DNA from: Paenibacillus ferrarius
Lineage (GTDB): Bacteria; Bacillota; Bacilli; Paenibacillales; NBRC-103111
Direction: 5' to 3'
NCBI RefSeq assembly: GCF_002027705.1
Contig: NZ_MBTG01000013.1
Coordinates: 141,061-205,060, forward strand
Length of the DNA: 64,000 bases
This document shows positions 51,639 to 60,194 of the stretch, in pieces. Positions within the stretch are counted from its first letter, which is position 1. Every line of letters begins with the position of its first letter. The notes below the pieces were generated by a model. It searched no databases. It had not been told where the DNA came from and saw only the letters and a list, made by a program, of their open reading frames with translations. The position numbers were made by a program, and so were the translations under genes.

Positions 51639-52823
51639 ATGGAGCACGATCAATTCAATCTACCACCCCAAAAGGAAGACCTGGATCCCCAAGAAATGCT
51701 GCGTGTCATATTTGATTATGCAGCCAAAATTGCGAATGAACGAACACTTGACAATGTACTTATGTTGATGGCTGATATGGGACGCGAAATGATTGTCTCT
51801 GATCGGTGTACCGTCTGGCTGCTGGATACGGCCAAGAATGAGCTATGGTCCAAAGTGGCTCATGGCCTCGATGAAATCCGTATTCCAAGCAATGCCGGCC
51901 TTGTTGGGTATGCCGTCACTTATGATAAAGCTGTATTTATTGATGACGCTTATACAAATGAAGAATATAAACCGTATCTCCTGAATGGCGCTTTGCGAAC
52001 TGACCAACAAACGGGCTACCGCACCAAGGCCCTCATGGTTATTCCGTTCCGCAACAGTCAAGGGGAAATTATGGGCGCGTATCAAGCCATTAATAAGCTG
52101 ACCGCGTGCGAGCAATTCTCCGATAAAGATATGGAATATTTAACCTTGGCTTCCTCCTATGCAGGCAAATCACTGGAATCCGCCTTGCTGACAAGCGAAA
52201 TCGAAGAAACGCAAAAGGAAATTATTTTCAGAATGGGGGAAATTGGCGAGAGCAGGTCCCAAGAGACAGGCAACCATGTCAAGCGCGTAGCGGAGTATTC
52301 TTATTTGCTGGCGCTCGGTTTAAAGATGAGTCAAGAAGATGCTGAACTTCTCAAAATGGCCTCCCCTATGCACGATATTGGCAAAGTAGCCATCCCCGAC
52401 AGCGTGCTGAACAAACCTGGAAAACTCACGGAAGATGAATTTAAATTGATGCAGAATCATACGGTGATTGGCTACAATCTACTCAAAAATTCAAAACGCC
52501 ATATTCTTAAAACAGCTGCTGTTGTCGCTTATGAGCATCATGAGAAATGGAATGGACGTGGCTATCCACGTGGAATCAGCGGGGAGGACATTCATATTTT
52601 CGGTCGAATTACTGCACTTGCGGATGTGTTTGACGCCCTCGGCAGTGAACGAGTATACAAGAAAGCTTGGGAGCTCGATCGCATCTTGCACTTGTTCAAA
52701 GAAGAGCGCGGTCAACATTTTGACCCGCAAATTGTCGATGTCTTCTTCGAGCAATTACCCGCTATTCTTCGTGTTCGCGAAGAATACTCCGATGCTGCTT
52801 TAGTAGATCCAGATGATGTATAG
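51639..52823 (+). CDS. GAF and HD-GYP domain protein, probable c-di-GMP phosphodiesterase
   Basis: A 394-residue cytoplasmic signalling protein. An N-terminal GAF sensor domain (about residues 25-180, including MIVSDRCTVWLLDTAKNELW and SQGEIMGAYQAINK) is joined by a helix to an HD-GYP domain (about 195-370). HDIGKVAIPD, HHEKWNGRGYP and DVFDALGSER give the metal ligands and the GYP signature, so hydrolysis of cyclic di-GMP is likely. The ATG at 51639 follows AAGGAGG. It is a single gene. A c-di-GMP riboswitch lies 8 kb away. Confidence 0.9.
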   Translation: MEHDQFNLPPQKEDLDPQEMLRVIFDYAAKIANERTLDNVLMLMADMGREMIVSDRCTVWLLDTAKNELWSKVAHGLDEIRIPSNAGLVGYAVTYDKAVFIDDAYTNEEYKPYLLNGALRTDQQTGYRTKALMVIPFRNSQGEIMGAYQAINKLTACEQFSDKDMEYLTLASSYAGKSLESALLTSEIEETQKEIIFRMGEIGESRSQETGNHVKRVAEYSYLLALGLKMSQEDAELLKMASPMHDIGKVAIPDSVLNKPGKLTEDEFKLMQNHTVIGYNLLKNSKRHILKTAAVVAYEHHEKWNGRGYPRGISGEDIHIFGRITALADVFDALGSERVYKKAWELDRILHLFKEERGQHFDPQIVDVFFEQLPAILRVREEYSDAALVDPDDV

Positions 52824-52825
52824 CC

Positions 52826-52880
52826 CAAATAAAAGGCAGTTTCTCTAGTCCTTATCGACTTTGAGAGACTGCCTTTGCCT
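52826..52880. terminator. Bidirectional intrinsic terminator
   Basis: AAAGGCAGT pairs with ACTGCCTTT with an inner TCTC/GAGA pair. It lies between the HD-GYP gene and the convergent FAH-family gene. Confidence 0.8.
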
Positions 52881-52881
52881 T

Positions 52882-53508
52882 TTAAGCGCGAATCGTCGCC
52901 GCAGCGAATACTTCTTCGCCCCAAATCAATTCCAACCGATCCCCATCACGAATAGGACCAACGCCTTCCGGTGTCCCGGTATAAATGATGTCTCCAGCGC
53001 CAAGACCATAATGCTTAGCAATGTAATCCACAATGGTTTGCAGATCGAAGATCATATTGCTGATATTGCCGTTCTGAACCGTGCTGCCATTCTGGCGCAG
53101 CTGAAAGTTCGTTTCCGTCAGCTTAGCAGCTCCAGGGAATGGACGAAATGCGCTAATCGCCGCTGAGTTGAGGAAACCTTTGGCAGGCAGCCAAGGTTGA
53201 CCTTTTTTCTTAATGACATTCTGCACATCCCGAAGGGTAAAATCAATACCAAGCGCATATTTATCAACAAGCTCATCTACTTGGATGCCTGCTGTATAAG
53301 GCTTTGCGATATGTAGGACTAGCTCTGTTTCATAGTGAATCTCGCCTTGATCGGCAGGAAGCGTCAATTCTCCCCCTTGCATGGGAGCAAGAGCATGCGT
53401 TGGTTTCGTGAAAATCATCGGCTGATCCGGAACATCGTTCCCCAGCTCTGCTGCATGTGCGCGGTAATTGCGGCCTACACAGTAAATATTGCGAATAGCT
53501 TCTGTCAT
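52882..53508 (-). CDS. Fumarylacetoacetate hydrolase family protein
   Basis: A 208-residue FAH-fold enzyme (YcgM/FAHD1-like, acylpyruvase or oxaloacetate decarboxylase type). Metal-binding and family stretches are NIYCVGRNYRAHAAELGN, the E-x-E in IHYETELVLHI, GIDFTLRDVQ and GDIIYTGTPEGVGPI. The length is that of the single-domain members. The exact substrate is unknown. The ATG follows GAGGAG at a long distance. It lies 22 bases before the CapA-like gene's end, in the same direction, so the two are probably one transcript. Confidence 0.87.
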   Translation of the reverse strand: MTEAIRNIYCVGRNYRAHAAELGNDVPDQPMIFTKPTHALAPMQGGELTLPADQGEIHYETELVLHIAKPYTAGIQVDELVDKYALGIDFTLRDVQNVIKKKGQPWLPAKGFLNSAAISAFRPFPGAAKLTETNFQLRQNGSTVQNGNISNMIFDLQTIVDYIAKHYGLGAGDIIYTGTPEGVGPIRDGDRLELIWGEEVFAAATIRA

Positions 53509-53530
53509 GTTTGTTCATTGCTCCTCTGTC

Positions 53531-54799
53531 TTATTTCTTGCTTACTTGGCCATTATCGTCCACACGAGCCCCAATGGAAATCTGGCTTAATCGCTGAAAC
53601 AGCTTGATGCCATCTTCCTGGTTCATCGGTGTGGGCAGTGCAGATTTGGTTAAAATCGGCACAAGGTGGAGATTGCAGGATTTATCTTTGGTGCATGCGG
53701 CTTCCAAAATAACCGTCTCCCACGTTTTGGGATTGTCATTGGTAGTGAAAATGAAATTACCCAAGCTGTAGGCAATCCACTTGCCCTTGTATTGCTCAAA
53801 GCCTTGCATTACATGAGGATGGCCGCCAACAATCAAGTCAGCGCCGGCATCGATGTAACGATGAGCCAAATCGGTCTGATTTTTATCGGGATGATCGCTT
53901 CTTTCAACGCCCCAATGGGCAACAACAACGACGAGATCAGCACTGGCTTTGGCCTTTTGAATCGCTTCTACCGGCGGTTTGTAATTATAGGTCTCAGCAA
54001 CCCCCAGGTGATTGGGACCCGCTTTCCAGGAAGCTTCCGGCACAACACGGCTAAAACCGAAGACAGCAATCTTTATGCCGTTTTTTTCTACAATGACCGG
54101 CTTATAGGCTTCTTCCGTATTTTTACCAGCACCAACGTGCTCGATCCCTTCTTGATCCAGCGCATTCAGCGTATCTTGCAAGCCCTCGGGACCATAATCC
54201 ATGACATGGTTATTCGCCAAATTCACGATATCTACGCCTGCGGCTTTCAGGGGCGGTAAAGCCAGCGGTGAGGAACGATAGACGTATTCCTTATTTTGAA
54301 CTGTGCCTCTAGTCGTTATGGGTGTTTCCAAATTGGCGATAGTGAAATCCGGCTTGCTCAGGTAGTCTTTTACATTCGTATACGGATAATCGTAGCCTTT
54401 TTGCGTCAAAATATCTTCCACTTTAGAGGCCATAATGACATCCCCCACAAAGGATAGTCTCACTTGACCACCGCTGCCTGCCGGCTTGTCCGATACATTT
54501 GGGGACGGCGACACAGTGACAGCCTTTGGTGTAGATTCTGGACTAGGCTTAGCTGTAGATTTTGCTCCTGATGAACTCGCAGGCTTCACAGGTTGCGTTG
54601 TTCCCGTTGGGACCGGCGATGCAGCTGACTCCGCCTCTTCCGTCGTTCGGCTATGGGATGACCAGTACGAAGCGCCAATTCCAATAGCGAAACAAACGGC
54701 TGCAGCCAGTGTCAGTCCCCCCATCACTTTGAGCGGCATTTTCTTCAATGCTGCACGCTCTTTTTTCGGTTTACGGTGACGATCTTGTCTGGATTCCAT
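53531..54799 (-). CDS. CapA family metallophosphatase-like protein
   Basis: A 422-residue membrane-anchored protein. One N-terminal helix (residues 26-48) is followed by a Ser/Thr/Pro-rich linker and a CapA/PgsA (YwtB) domain from about residue 110. The domain has RLSFVGDVIMASKVEDI, NLETPITTRG, VNLANNHVMDYGPEGL and VVVAHWGVERSDHP, as well as IVGGHPHVMQG, whose residues match calcineurin-like metal sites. The family is linked to poly-gamma-glutamate or capsule export, but other pgs genes are absent here. AGGGGAATG precedes the ATG. Confidence 0.88.
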   Translation of the reverse strand: MESRQDRHRKPKKERAALKKMPLKVMGGLTLAAAVCFAIGIGASYWSSHSRTTEEAESAASPVPTGTTQPVKPASSSGAKSTAKPSPESTPKAVTVSPSPNVSDKPAGSGGQVRLSFVGDVIMASKVEDILTQKGYDYPYTNVKDYLSKPDFTIANLETPITTRGTVQNKEYVYRSSPLALPPLKAAGVDIVNLANNHVMDYGPEGLQDTLNALDQEGIEHVGAGKNTEEAYKPVIVEKNGIKIAVFGFSRVVPEASWKAGPNHLGVAETYNYKPPVEAIQKAKASADLVVVVAHWGVERSDHPDKNQTDLAHRYIDAGADLIVGGHPHVMQGFEQYKGKWIAYSLGNFIFTTNDNPKTWETVILEAACTKDKSCNLHLVPILTKSALPTPMNQEDGIKLFQRLSQISIGARVDDNGQVSKK

Positions 54800-54950
54800 T
54801 CAAAACATTCCCCTTTCCCCCTACAAATTATAACAGAAGAAGCTCAGGTTGGGTAATCACAGACTTCTCACATTTTCAGATGGGACGCTATGTGGTATAA
54901 CAGAAGCAATAAGAATACACCGCACGTTACGCAAAGAAAGGAAGCCTTGT

Positions 54951-55727
54951 ATGTTGGAGAAAATAGCAATTATTTCGGATATTCATGGAAATTTACCTGC
55001 GCTGGAAGCTGTCCTTACCGATATCGAACGTCGTGGAATAAAGCGCATTATGTGTCTGGGGGATCTCGTTGGCAAAGGACCTGATTCCGCTGCGGTTGTT
55101 GACCGTATCCAAGCCGTATGTGAAGTCGTTGTTCAAGGAAACTGGGATCTTGGGATAACTCTTCCGCAGGATCAACCTTCAGGCTTATGGCATCAAAAAC
55201 AGCTTGGCGAATTGCGTCTTGCCTATTTGAAGCAGCTCCCCTTTTCTGTGGACTTATCTATCAGCGGCAAAAGTTTCCGTTTATTCCACGCTTCTGCGCA
55301 AAGCGTTTATCACCGGGTGAAACGCAAAGCGTCAAAGAAGGAGCGCTTAGCGATGTTTCAGAATACCGAAATGACAGGCGAAGCGCCAGACGGAAAGCAG
55401 CCGGAAATCGTCGGTTATGGCGACATTCATATTCCTTATCTGCTTACGCTCAAGAACCCATCGGAAAAGTCATCTCAGAGCCTCGCCAGCAGCGGTCTGA
55501 TGCTTTTTAATGTAGGAAGCGTGGGAACACCCTATGACGGCATACCGCAGGCTGGCTACTGCATTATCGAAGGTGAGAAGGATCCCACGGAGCAAGCCGG
55601 CTTCTCCATACAATTCGTCCGCGTTCCGTACGACATTACTCTCGCTGTTAAATTGGCTTACGAAGCTCAGATGCCGGAAAGTCAGCGATATGAACTTGAA
55701 ATTACGACAGGCTTCGTGCATAAATAA
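54951..55727 (+). CDS. Calcineurin-like metallophosphoesterase
   Basis: A 258-residue phosphoesterase of the YfcE/MJ0936 type. Metal motifs are ISDIHGNLPAL, LGDLVGKGP and GNWD. The usual GHTH motif near the C-terminus reads GYGDIHIPYLL, so the first metal-binding His is replaced by Asp; activity or metal choice may differ. The ATG at 54951 has AAAGGAAG upstream; 34 upstream codons in frame lack support. It is a single gene. Confidence 0.85.
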   Translation: MLEKIAIISDIHGNLPALEAVLTDIERRGIKRIMCLGDLVGKGPDSAAVVDRIQAVCEVVVQGNWDLGITLPQDQPSGLWHQKQLGELRLAYLKQLPFSVDLSISGKSFRLFHASAQSVYHRVKRKASKKERLAMFQNTEMTGEAPDGKQPEIVGYGDIHIPYLLTLKNPSEKSSQSLASSGLMLFNVGSVGTPYDGIPQAGYCIIEGEKDPTEQAGFSIQFVRVPYDITLAVKLAYEAQMPESQRYELEITTGFVHK

Positions 55728-55832
55728 ACGAAGACTCAAATAAAAATCATGTAGGAGGAAATGAAATAATCGTGGGAATTACTTCCACAATATGTTAATA
55801 TAGGTCTATCATTGAAAGTGAGGATCTCATTC

Positions 55833-56051
55833 ATGAATTTGAACTGGCGCAAAATTGTATTGATCGTCTTATGTGCTGAAGTGCTGTTTATTTATTGGAA
55901 TGGCCTCAGCGCCGTCCCATTCAAAAAGCATCAAACCACGAACCCAATTTCGACGCCGCAGCCTGCAACCCCAATCACACAGTTAAAGCCCATCACGCCC
56001 AACAACATTGACTTAAATGATCTCTATATAATTGACCAAAAAGCTTCTTGA
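55833..56051 (+). CDS. Small single-helix membrane protein, 72 residues
   Basis: One N-terminal helix (IVLIVLCAEVLFIYW) is followed by a Pro/Thr/Ile-rich extracellular or cytoplasmic tail (NPISTPQPATPITQLKPITP). No family recognised. The ATG at 55833 has GTGAGG upstream. A long perfect terminator right after it supports a separate transcript. Confidence 0.55.
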   Translation: MNLNWRKIVLIVLCAEVLFIYWNGLSAVPFKKHQTTNPISTPQPATPITQLKPITPNNIDLNDLYIIDQKAS

Positions 56052-56057
56052 TTCTAA

Positions 56058-56114
56058 GCAGCACAATAACCTTCAAACCCATTTACACTGCGGGCTTGAA
56101 GGTTATTGTGCTTG
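56058..56114. terminator. Strong bidirectional intrinsic terminator
   Basis: GCACAATAACCTTCAA pairs perfectly with TTGAAGGTTATTGTGC, with an extra CCC/GGG inside. It lies between the small membrane gene and the convergent methyltransferase. Confidence 0.85.
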
Positions 56115-56133
56115 CTAACCGAAATACGTTTGC

Positions 56134-56769
56134 CTATCTGACTCTGGCAAGCGCCAATCCATCATAAGCCGGAAGGATGGTGCTTTCCAAACGCGGATCG
56201 CTAGCGATGGACTGGTTGAACTTCCGCATAGCTTGAACGGATGTTTTGTTCTGGTTAGCATCCACGACTTTGCCTCGCATCAATGTATTATCGCCGGCAA
56301 TAATGGCACCTGGATTCGCTAGTTGGATGGCAAGCTCCAAGTAATTCGGATAATTGACCTTGTCTGCATCAATGAAGAAGAAGTCAAACCGCTCCCCTTG
56401 TGCAAGCAGCTCATTCAGATGAACCAACGCTTCACCGATACGGTAATCGACAAACGCTCCAAGCCCGGCATCCGTCACATTCTGCTTCGCTACCTCGGCA
56501 AACTCCTGCTTCAACTCAAGCGATATCAGCTTACCGCCCTCCTTCAAGCCTCGAGCCAAACAAATTCCGCTATAACCGCCAAGCGCCCCGATTTCCAGTA
56601 CCTTCTTAGCGCCAATCATCGTAACCATCATGGTCAAAAGTCTACCGTAACCGGGAGCAATCGAGATCTCCGGCATATTGTGCGTGCGAATGACTTCTTG
56701 TACGCGTGCAAGAACTTCATCCTCTTCATACAAGCCTTCCATATAGCTTTCAGGCGTAATTGTCTCCAT
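56134..56769 (-). CDS. O-methyltransferase, class I (YrrM/CCoAOMT-like)
   Basis: A 211-residue SAM-dependent O-methyltransferase. SAM-binding stretches are KKVLEIGALGGYSGICLARG, ISLELKQEFAEVAKQNV and FDFFFIDADKVNYPNYLELA; the DAD and DN (IAGDNTL) residues bind the catalytic metal, as in catechol-type enzymes. The substrate is unknown. The ATG follows AGGAGAGG at suitable distance. It is divergent from the RlmL-like gene across about 130 bases. Confidence 0.88.
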   Translation of the reverse strand: METITPESYMEGLYEEDEVLARVQEVIRTHNMPEISIAPGYGRLLTMMVTMIGAKKVLEIGALGGYSGICLARGLKEGGKLISLELKQEFAEVAKQNVTDAGLGAFVDYRIGEALVHLNELLAQGERFDFFFIDADKVNYPNYLELAIQLANPGAIIAGDNTLMRGKVVDANQNKTSVQAMRKFNQSIASDPRLESTILPAYDGLALARVR

Positions 56770-56903
56770 GCTGGTATCCTCTCCTTAGACCTCATAACTT
56801 GCATTTTGAGGTTTTCGTTTGTAAGTGCAACCTATTTGTCCTATACTTGTTAATTGTATGAGTTTTATGAGCGATGCACAACCCGGATGGAAGGAATTCA
56901 AAC

Positions 56904-58055
56904 ATGCCACAACAAATTGAACTAATCGCAACTTGCCCAATGGGACTTGAAGCCATCGTTGCCCGCGAGATTCGTGATCTTGGTTATTCCGAGGTCACCG
57001 TCGAGAATGGACGCGTGCGCTTTATCGGAGATGAGCTTGCCATCTGCCGCGCCAATCTATGGCTGCGTACGGCTGACCGTATTTTAGTCCTCATGGGCCA
57101 ATTCAAAGCGTTGACCTTCGATGAGCTCTTCGAAGGTACGAAGGCGCTTGCTTGGCCGGACTGGATTCCGAATGATGCTGAATTCCCTGTTGAAGGGCGT
57201 TCCCATAAGTCACAATTATCAAGCGTTCCTGCCTGCCAAGGCATCGTAAAAAAAGCCGTTGTAGAGAAAATGAAGCTCCGCTACGGCACCGAGTGGTTCC
57301 CGGAGAATGGGGCACGTTATGTGATTGAAATCGCCCTTCTCGGCGATATCGCAACGCTGACCATCGACACGACAGGCCCCAGCTTGCACAAGCGCGGATA
57401 CCGCAAGCTTGTAACTGAAGCGCCGCTGAAGGAAACCATGGCAGCGGCTATGATCCTGCTCAGCCGCTGGAAGGTCGACCGGCCGCTCTACGATCCATTC
57501 TGCGGCTCGGGCACCATCCCGATCGAGGCTGCCATGATCGGCTGGAATATTGCGCCAGGCCTGCGGCGCAGCTTCCCTAGCGAGGCGTGGGGAAATATCC
57601 CGCGCAAGCTATGGGACAAGGCTCGCGACGAAGCCTTCGATGCCGTGAAGGACGATGTTCCGTTGAACATCATCGGCAGTGACATCGATCCCTCTGCCAT
57701 CGAAGTGGCAGAGGCGGCAGCCAAAGCCGCCGGCTTGACCAAACAGTTCCAGCTTCGCGTGGAACCTGTGGCCAAGGCTCGCCCGCGCGGCGACTATGGC
57801 TGCTTGATCACCAACCCCCCTTATGGGGAGCGGCTTGGTGAGGCCCAAGATGTGGAGCTGGCGCTGCGCCAGCTCGGCGCGCTTACTGCTCCGATGCCGT
57901 CATGGAGCATGTTCATTTTGAGCCCGAGCACACAGCTCGAGCATTATATGAACCGTCGCGCAGATAAAAAGCGAAAACTGTTTAACGGACGGATTGAATG
58001 TAATCTGTTTCAATATCTTGGCCCGCTTCCGCCACGCAAACACACGGATAAGTAG
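56904..58055 (+). CDS. THUMP-domain class I RNA methyltransferase (RlmL/YpsC-like)
   Basis: A 383-residue 23S rRNA guanine-N2 methyltransferase-like protein. An N-terminal THUMP RNA-binding domain (about 5-160, starting IELIATCPMGLEAIVAREIR) is followed by a methyltransferase domain with LYDPFCGSGTIPIEAAMIG and the catalytic NPPYGERLG. It matches B. subtilis YpsC (RlmL N-half). The ATG at 56904 has GGAAGGAA upstream. The middle of the gene (about 57400-57900) is locally G+C rich. It ends before a strong terminator. Confidence 0.9.
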   Translation: MPQQIELIATCPMGLEAIVAREIRDLGYSEVTVENGRVRFIGDELAICRANLWLRTADRILVLMGQFKALTFDELFEGTKALAWPDWIPNDAEFPVEGRSHKSQLSSVPACQGIVKKAVVEKMKLRYGTEWFPENGARYVIEIALLGDIATLTIDTTGPSLHKRGYRKLVTEAPLKETMAAAMILLSRWKVDRPLYDPFCGSGTIPIEAAMIGWNIAPGLRRSFPSEAWGNIPRKLWDKARDEAFDAVKDDVPLNIIGSDIDPSAIEVAEAAAKAAGLTKQFQLRVEPVAKARPRGDYGCLITNPPYGERLGEAQDVELALRQLGALTAPMPSWSMFILSPSTQLEHYMNRRADKKRKLFNGRIECNLFQYLGPLPPRKHTDK

Positions 58056-58092
58056 CCGTTGTAATGGAATAAAGTGGGAATATGAAGTAATT

Positions 58093-58138
58093 AAAAGCCT
58101 GCAAGCCCTTCAAGAGGGATTTGCAGGCTTTTAATTTT
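58093..58138 (+). terminator. Intrinsic terminator of the RlmL-like gene
   Basis: AAAAGCCTGCAA pairs with TTGCAGGCTTTT with an inner CTT/GAGG region, followed by T residues. Its stem sequence recurs in the hairpin cluster just downstream. Confidence 0.85.
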
Positions 58139-58525
58139 TACCGAACAAACCTTTATAAGAGATATGCTGAAATAAAGGGATGCGAGGAGCTGTTAGCAAT
58201 GAAAAAGGCACTTCATTCGATCAATGGGAAGGCTCCCCTGTCCAAAAGCCTGCGAAAATGCAGGTAATTCTGGTGGAATTGGCTGAAATATGCAAAAGCC
58301 TGCGATTGTGCAGGCTTTTCACGCATTTCCATCCTCTAATCAAGCAAATGCTTCAAAAGCCTGCATAATCGCAGGAATATATTGATTTGGGTCATTCCAC
58401 GACCAAAAAGGATGCATAATTGCAGGAATCTAGCTAGGATGGGCAGCTCTATCCGTTCCGACGAATCGGGATGGTTTCGACGCAAAAAAAAGATACCTTC
58501 AACGGTATCACACCAGCCCGAAAGA
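58139..58525. other. Gene-free region with repeated CCTGC/GCAGG hairpins
   Basis: Hairpins of the form AGCCTGC-N6-GCAGG occur at 58244-58264, 58294-58319 and 58355-58375, and a decayed one (GGATGC ... GCAGG) at about 58409-58426. All share the stem of the terminator at 58093. An open frame at 58180-58368 only reads through these hairpins and has no good ribosome site, so I do not call it. Confidence 0.75.
58482..58512 (-). terminator. Intrinsic terminator of the VOC / small membrane protein operon
   Basis: On the minus strand GATACC-GTTGAA-GGTATC is followed by eight T residues. It lies 14 bases after the 42-residue ORF. Confidence 0.85.
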
Positions 58526-58654
58526 TTATCTAATAAAAAAGAACCATATGAATAATGCCCAGATGGGAATCATGACGACGAAGCCCCACAAGCAGCCTTT
58601 GGCCAAACTCAGTTTTGGCTCTTGCTCTGTTCTCTCCATACTCTGCTTACTCAT
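58526..58654 (-). CDS. Very small membrane protein, 42 residues, overlapping the VOC gene
   Basis: Read directly from the bases: it starts MSKQSMERTEQEPKLSLAKG and ends in one hydrophobic helix (CLWGFVVMIPIWALFIWFFF) plus IR. The ATG overlaps the last eight bases of the VOC gene in another frame (ATGAGTAA), a sign of translational coupling. GGTGG lies just upstream. A clean terminator follows at once. No family recognised; the cytoplasmic head is charged and the tail is hydrophobic. Confidence 0.65.
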   Translation of the reverse strand: MSKQSMERTEQEPKLSLAKGCLWGFVVMIPIWALFIWFFFIR

Positions 58655-59039
58655 GTTCCACCAACTCTAAAGGCAGCCCGTCCGGATCTGCAAAAAATGT
58701 ATATTTGTTACCCGTAATGGGATCAATACGCACGGGTTCCACCTCAATTCCTTTGCTTTGCAGTTCACTTACGCTTTGTTCCATGTTGCGGACAACAAAC
58801 GCTAGATGTCGCAGTCCACGTGCTTCTGGCTGATTCACGCGCTGAGGCGGATTGGGAAAAGAAAACAACTCGATTTGCTGCTCCGTCCCGCCAATTTGCA
58901 AATCCAATTTATAAGAGTCCCGTTCCGCCCGATAGGTTTCTTGAATAATGGTCAGGCCAAGCAAATCGACATAGAAGTGCTTAGAGCGTCTATAGTCGGA
59001 GCTGATAATCGCCACATGGTGAATGCGTTCGAGTTCCAC
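58647..59039 (-). CDS. VOC (glyoxalase/bleomycin resistance) family protein
   Basis: A 130-residue metal-dependent VOC-fold protein, close to the YaeR/SMU1112c group. The two beta-alpha-beta halves are visible: ERIHHVAIISSDYRRSKHFY and LRHLAFVVRNMEQSVSELQS, ending in FFADPDGLPLELVEHE with the metal Glu. The substrate is unknown. The start is GTG after AAAGGGG. A 42-residue gene overlaps its end. Confidence 0.85.
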   Translation of the reverse strand: MELERIHHVAIISSDYRRSKHFYVDLLGLTIIQETYRAERDSYKLDLQIGGTEQQIELFSFPNPPQRVNQPEARGLRHLAFVVRNMEQSVSELQSKGIEVEPVRIDPITGNKYTFFADPDGLPLELVEHE

Positions 59040-59118
59040 ATCGTAACCCCTTTCCGGTGTCGTTGTTGAAAAAGCCGCATTATGGGAACTCCCCCTCCTG
59101 CGGCTCGATTCATTTATT

Positions 59119-60033
59119 TTATCCGTCAGCTCTCATCGTTTCAACTATTTTCTGCAAAACTTCCTCGGCACGATCATACTCAATTTGACACGTACCTGCT
59201 GCTTGGTGACCGCCGCCTCCGTTTTGAAGCATCAAATTACCGATATTCGTCTTAGATGAACGGTTCACAATACTATGACCACAAGCAAAAACGCAGTTTT
59301 GCTTATTGCGCCCATCCACAATCCAAATTGACACATTTTGCTCAGGGTATAGCGCATATACCATGAAACGGTTGCCCGGATAAATAGTCTCCACATTGCG
59401 CAAATCGGTAATAATGACATTACCCTCCGTACGTGTGTAGGTTTGAAGCATTTCACGATACAGAACATCCAATTCCATATAACGGGCCACGCGCTCTTTG
59501 ACATCCGGCAGCTCCATGATTTCATCAACGGATTTGGATGCACAGTGCTCAACCAGCTGTTCCATCAGTTGATAATTGCTGATCCGATAATCGCGATAAC
59601 GACCAAGTCCTGTCCGAGCATCCATTATAAAAGAAAGCAGATCCCATCCACTTGGATTCAAAATGTCCTCTTTGCTGAACTGAGCTGAATCGGCTTTATC
59701 TACGCCTTGCATAATATTATCGATGTCGCCAAAGGTTTCTTGGCCGCCATAATAATCATATACGACACGAGCCGCGCTTGGGGCAATACGCGTTTCTCCT
59801 TTGAATTCAACCTTTTCGCCCATTCTTTCCAGTTCGCTGGAATGATGATCGAACCACAAGCCACAGCCCGGCACATAAGGCACATTAGCCAGAATATCAT
59901 TCTCGGTTACTTCGATTAAACCGTCCTGCATATCTTTGGGATGAACGAATTTCATCTCATCGATCATGTTCATTTTTTTAAATAGCATAGCACAAACTAA
60001 ACCATCAAAATCGGAACGCGTTATTAATCTCAT
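59119..60033 (-). CDS. DHH family phosphoesterase
   Basis: A 304-residue protein with an N-terminal DHH domain (RLITRSDFDGLVCAMLF, FDHHSSE) and a C-terminal DHHA1-like part (LMLQNGGGGHQAAGTCQI), the layout of exopolyphosphatase and oligoribonuclease-type phosphoesterases. The Asp residues of SDFDG and DHH bind the metals. The substrate is unknown. The ATG at 60033 follows AGGGGGC; the longer frame to 60087 has no ribosome site. A palindrome TAGTTCTAAAGAACTA lies in its upstream region. Confidence 0.83.
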   Translation of the reverse strand: MRLITRSDFDGLVCAMLFKKMNMIDEMKFVHPKDMQDGLIEVTENDILANVPYVPGCGLWFDHHSSELERMGEKVEFKGETRIAPSAARVVYDYYGGQETFGDIDNIMQGVDKADSAQFSKEDILNPSGWDLLSFIMDARTGLGRYRDYRISNYQLMEQLVEHCASKSVDEIMELPDVKERVARYMELDVLYREMLQTYTRTEGNVIITDLRNVETIYPGNRFMVYALYPEQNVSIWIVDGRNKQNCVFACGHSIVNRSSKTNIGNLMLQNGGGGHQAAGTCQIEYDRAEEVLQKIVETMRADG

Positions 60034-60053
60034 GCTCGTAAAGCCCCCTAGCC

Positions 60054-60071
60054 GTAGTTCTAAAGAACTAC
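60054..60071. promoter_or_regulatory. Palindrome upstream of the DHH gene, candidate operator
   Basis: GTAGTTCTAAAGAACTAC is an inverted repeat with one centre mismatch, about 20 bases before the start codon. A nearly identical site lies at 60744-60763. Confidence 0.5.
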
Positions 60072-60159
60072 TATTCCATATATTCATTATTATATCAGCT
60101 TCTGTCGATTCGTGACAATGCTTTTGTCTTTACAAACCCTTGTCACATCTGACAAAAAA

Positions 60160-60194
60160 AAGAACGGTTCGCCTAAATGGGCTGCACCGTTCTT
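60160..60194 (-). terminator. Intrinsic terminator overlapping the stop of the orphan gene
   Basis: On the minus strand AAGAACGGT pairs with ACCGTTCTT, followed by eight T residues. The stop codon of the 99-residue gene is in its loop. Confidence 0.85.

Noticed and set aside
52861..53166. Plus-strand frame of 101 residues opposite the FAH-family gene
   Set aside because: Shadow of a well-supported enzyme gene.
58180..58368. Plus-strand frame of 62 residues in the hairpin cluster
   Set aside because: It translates repeated hairpin DNA and lacks a proper ribosome site or family features.
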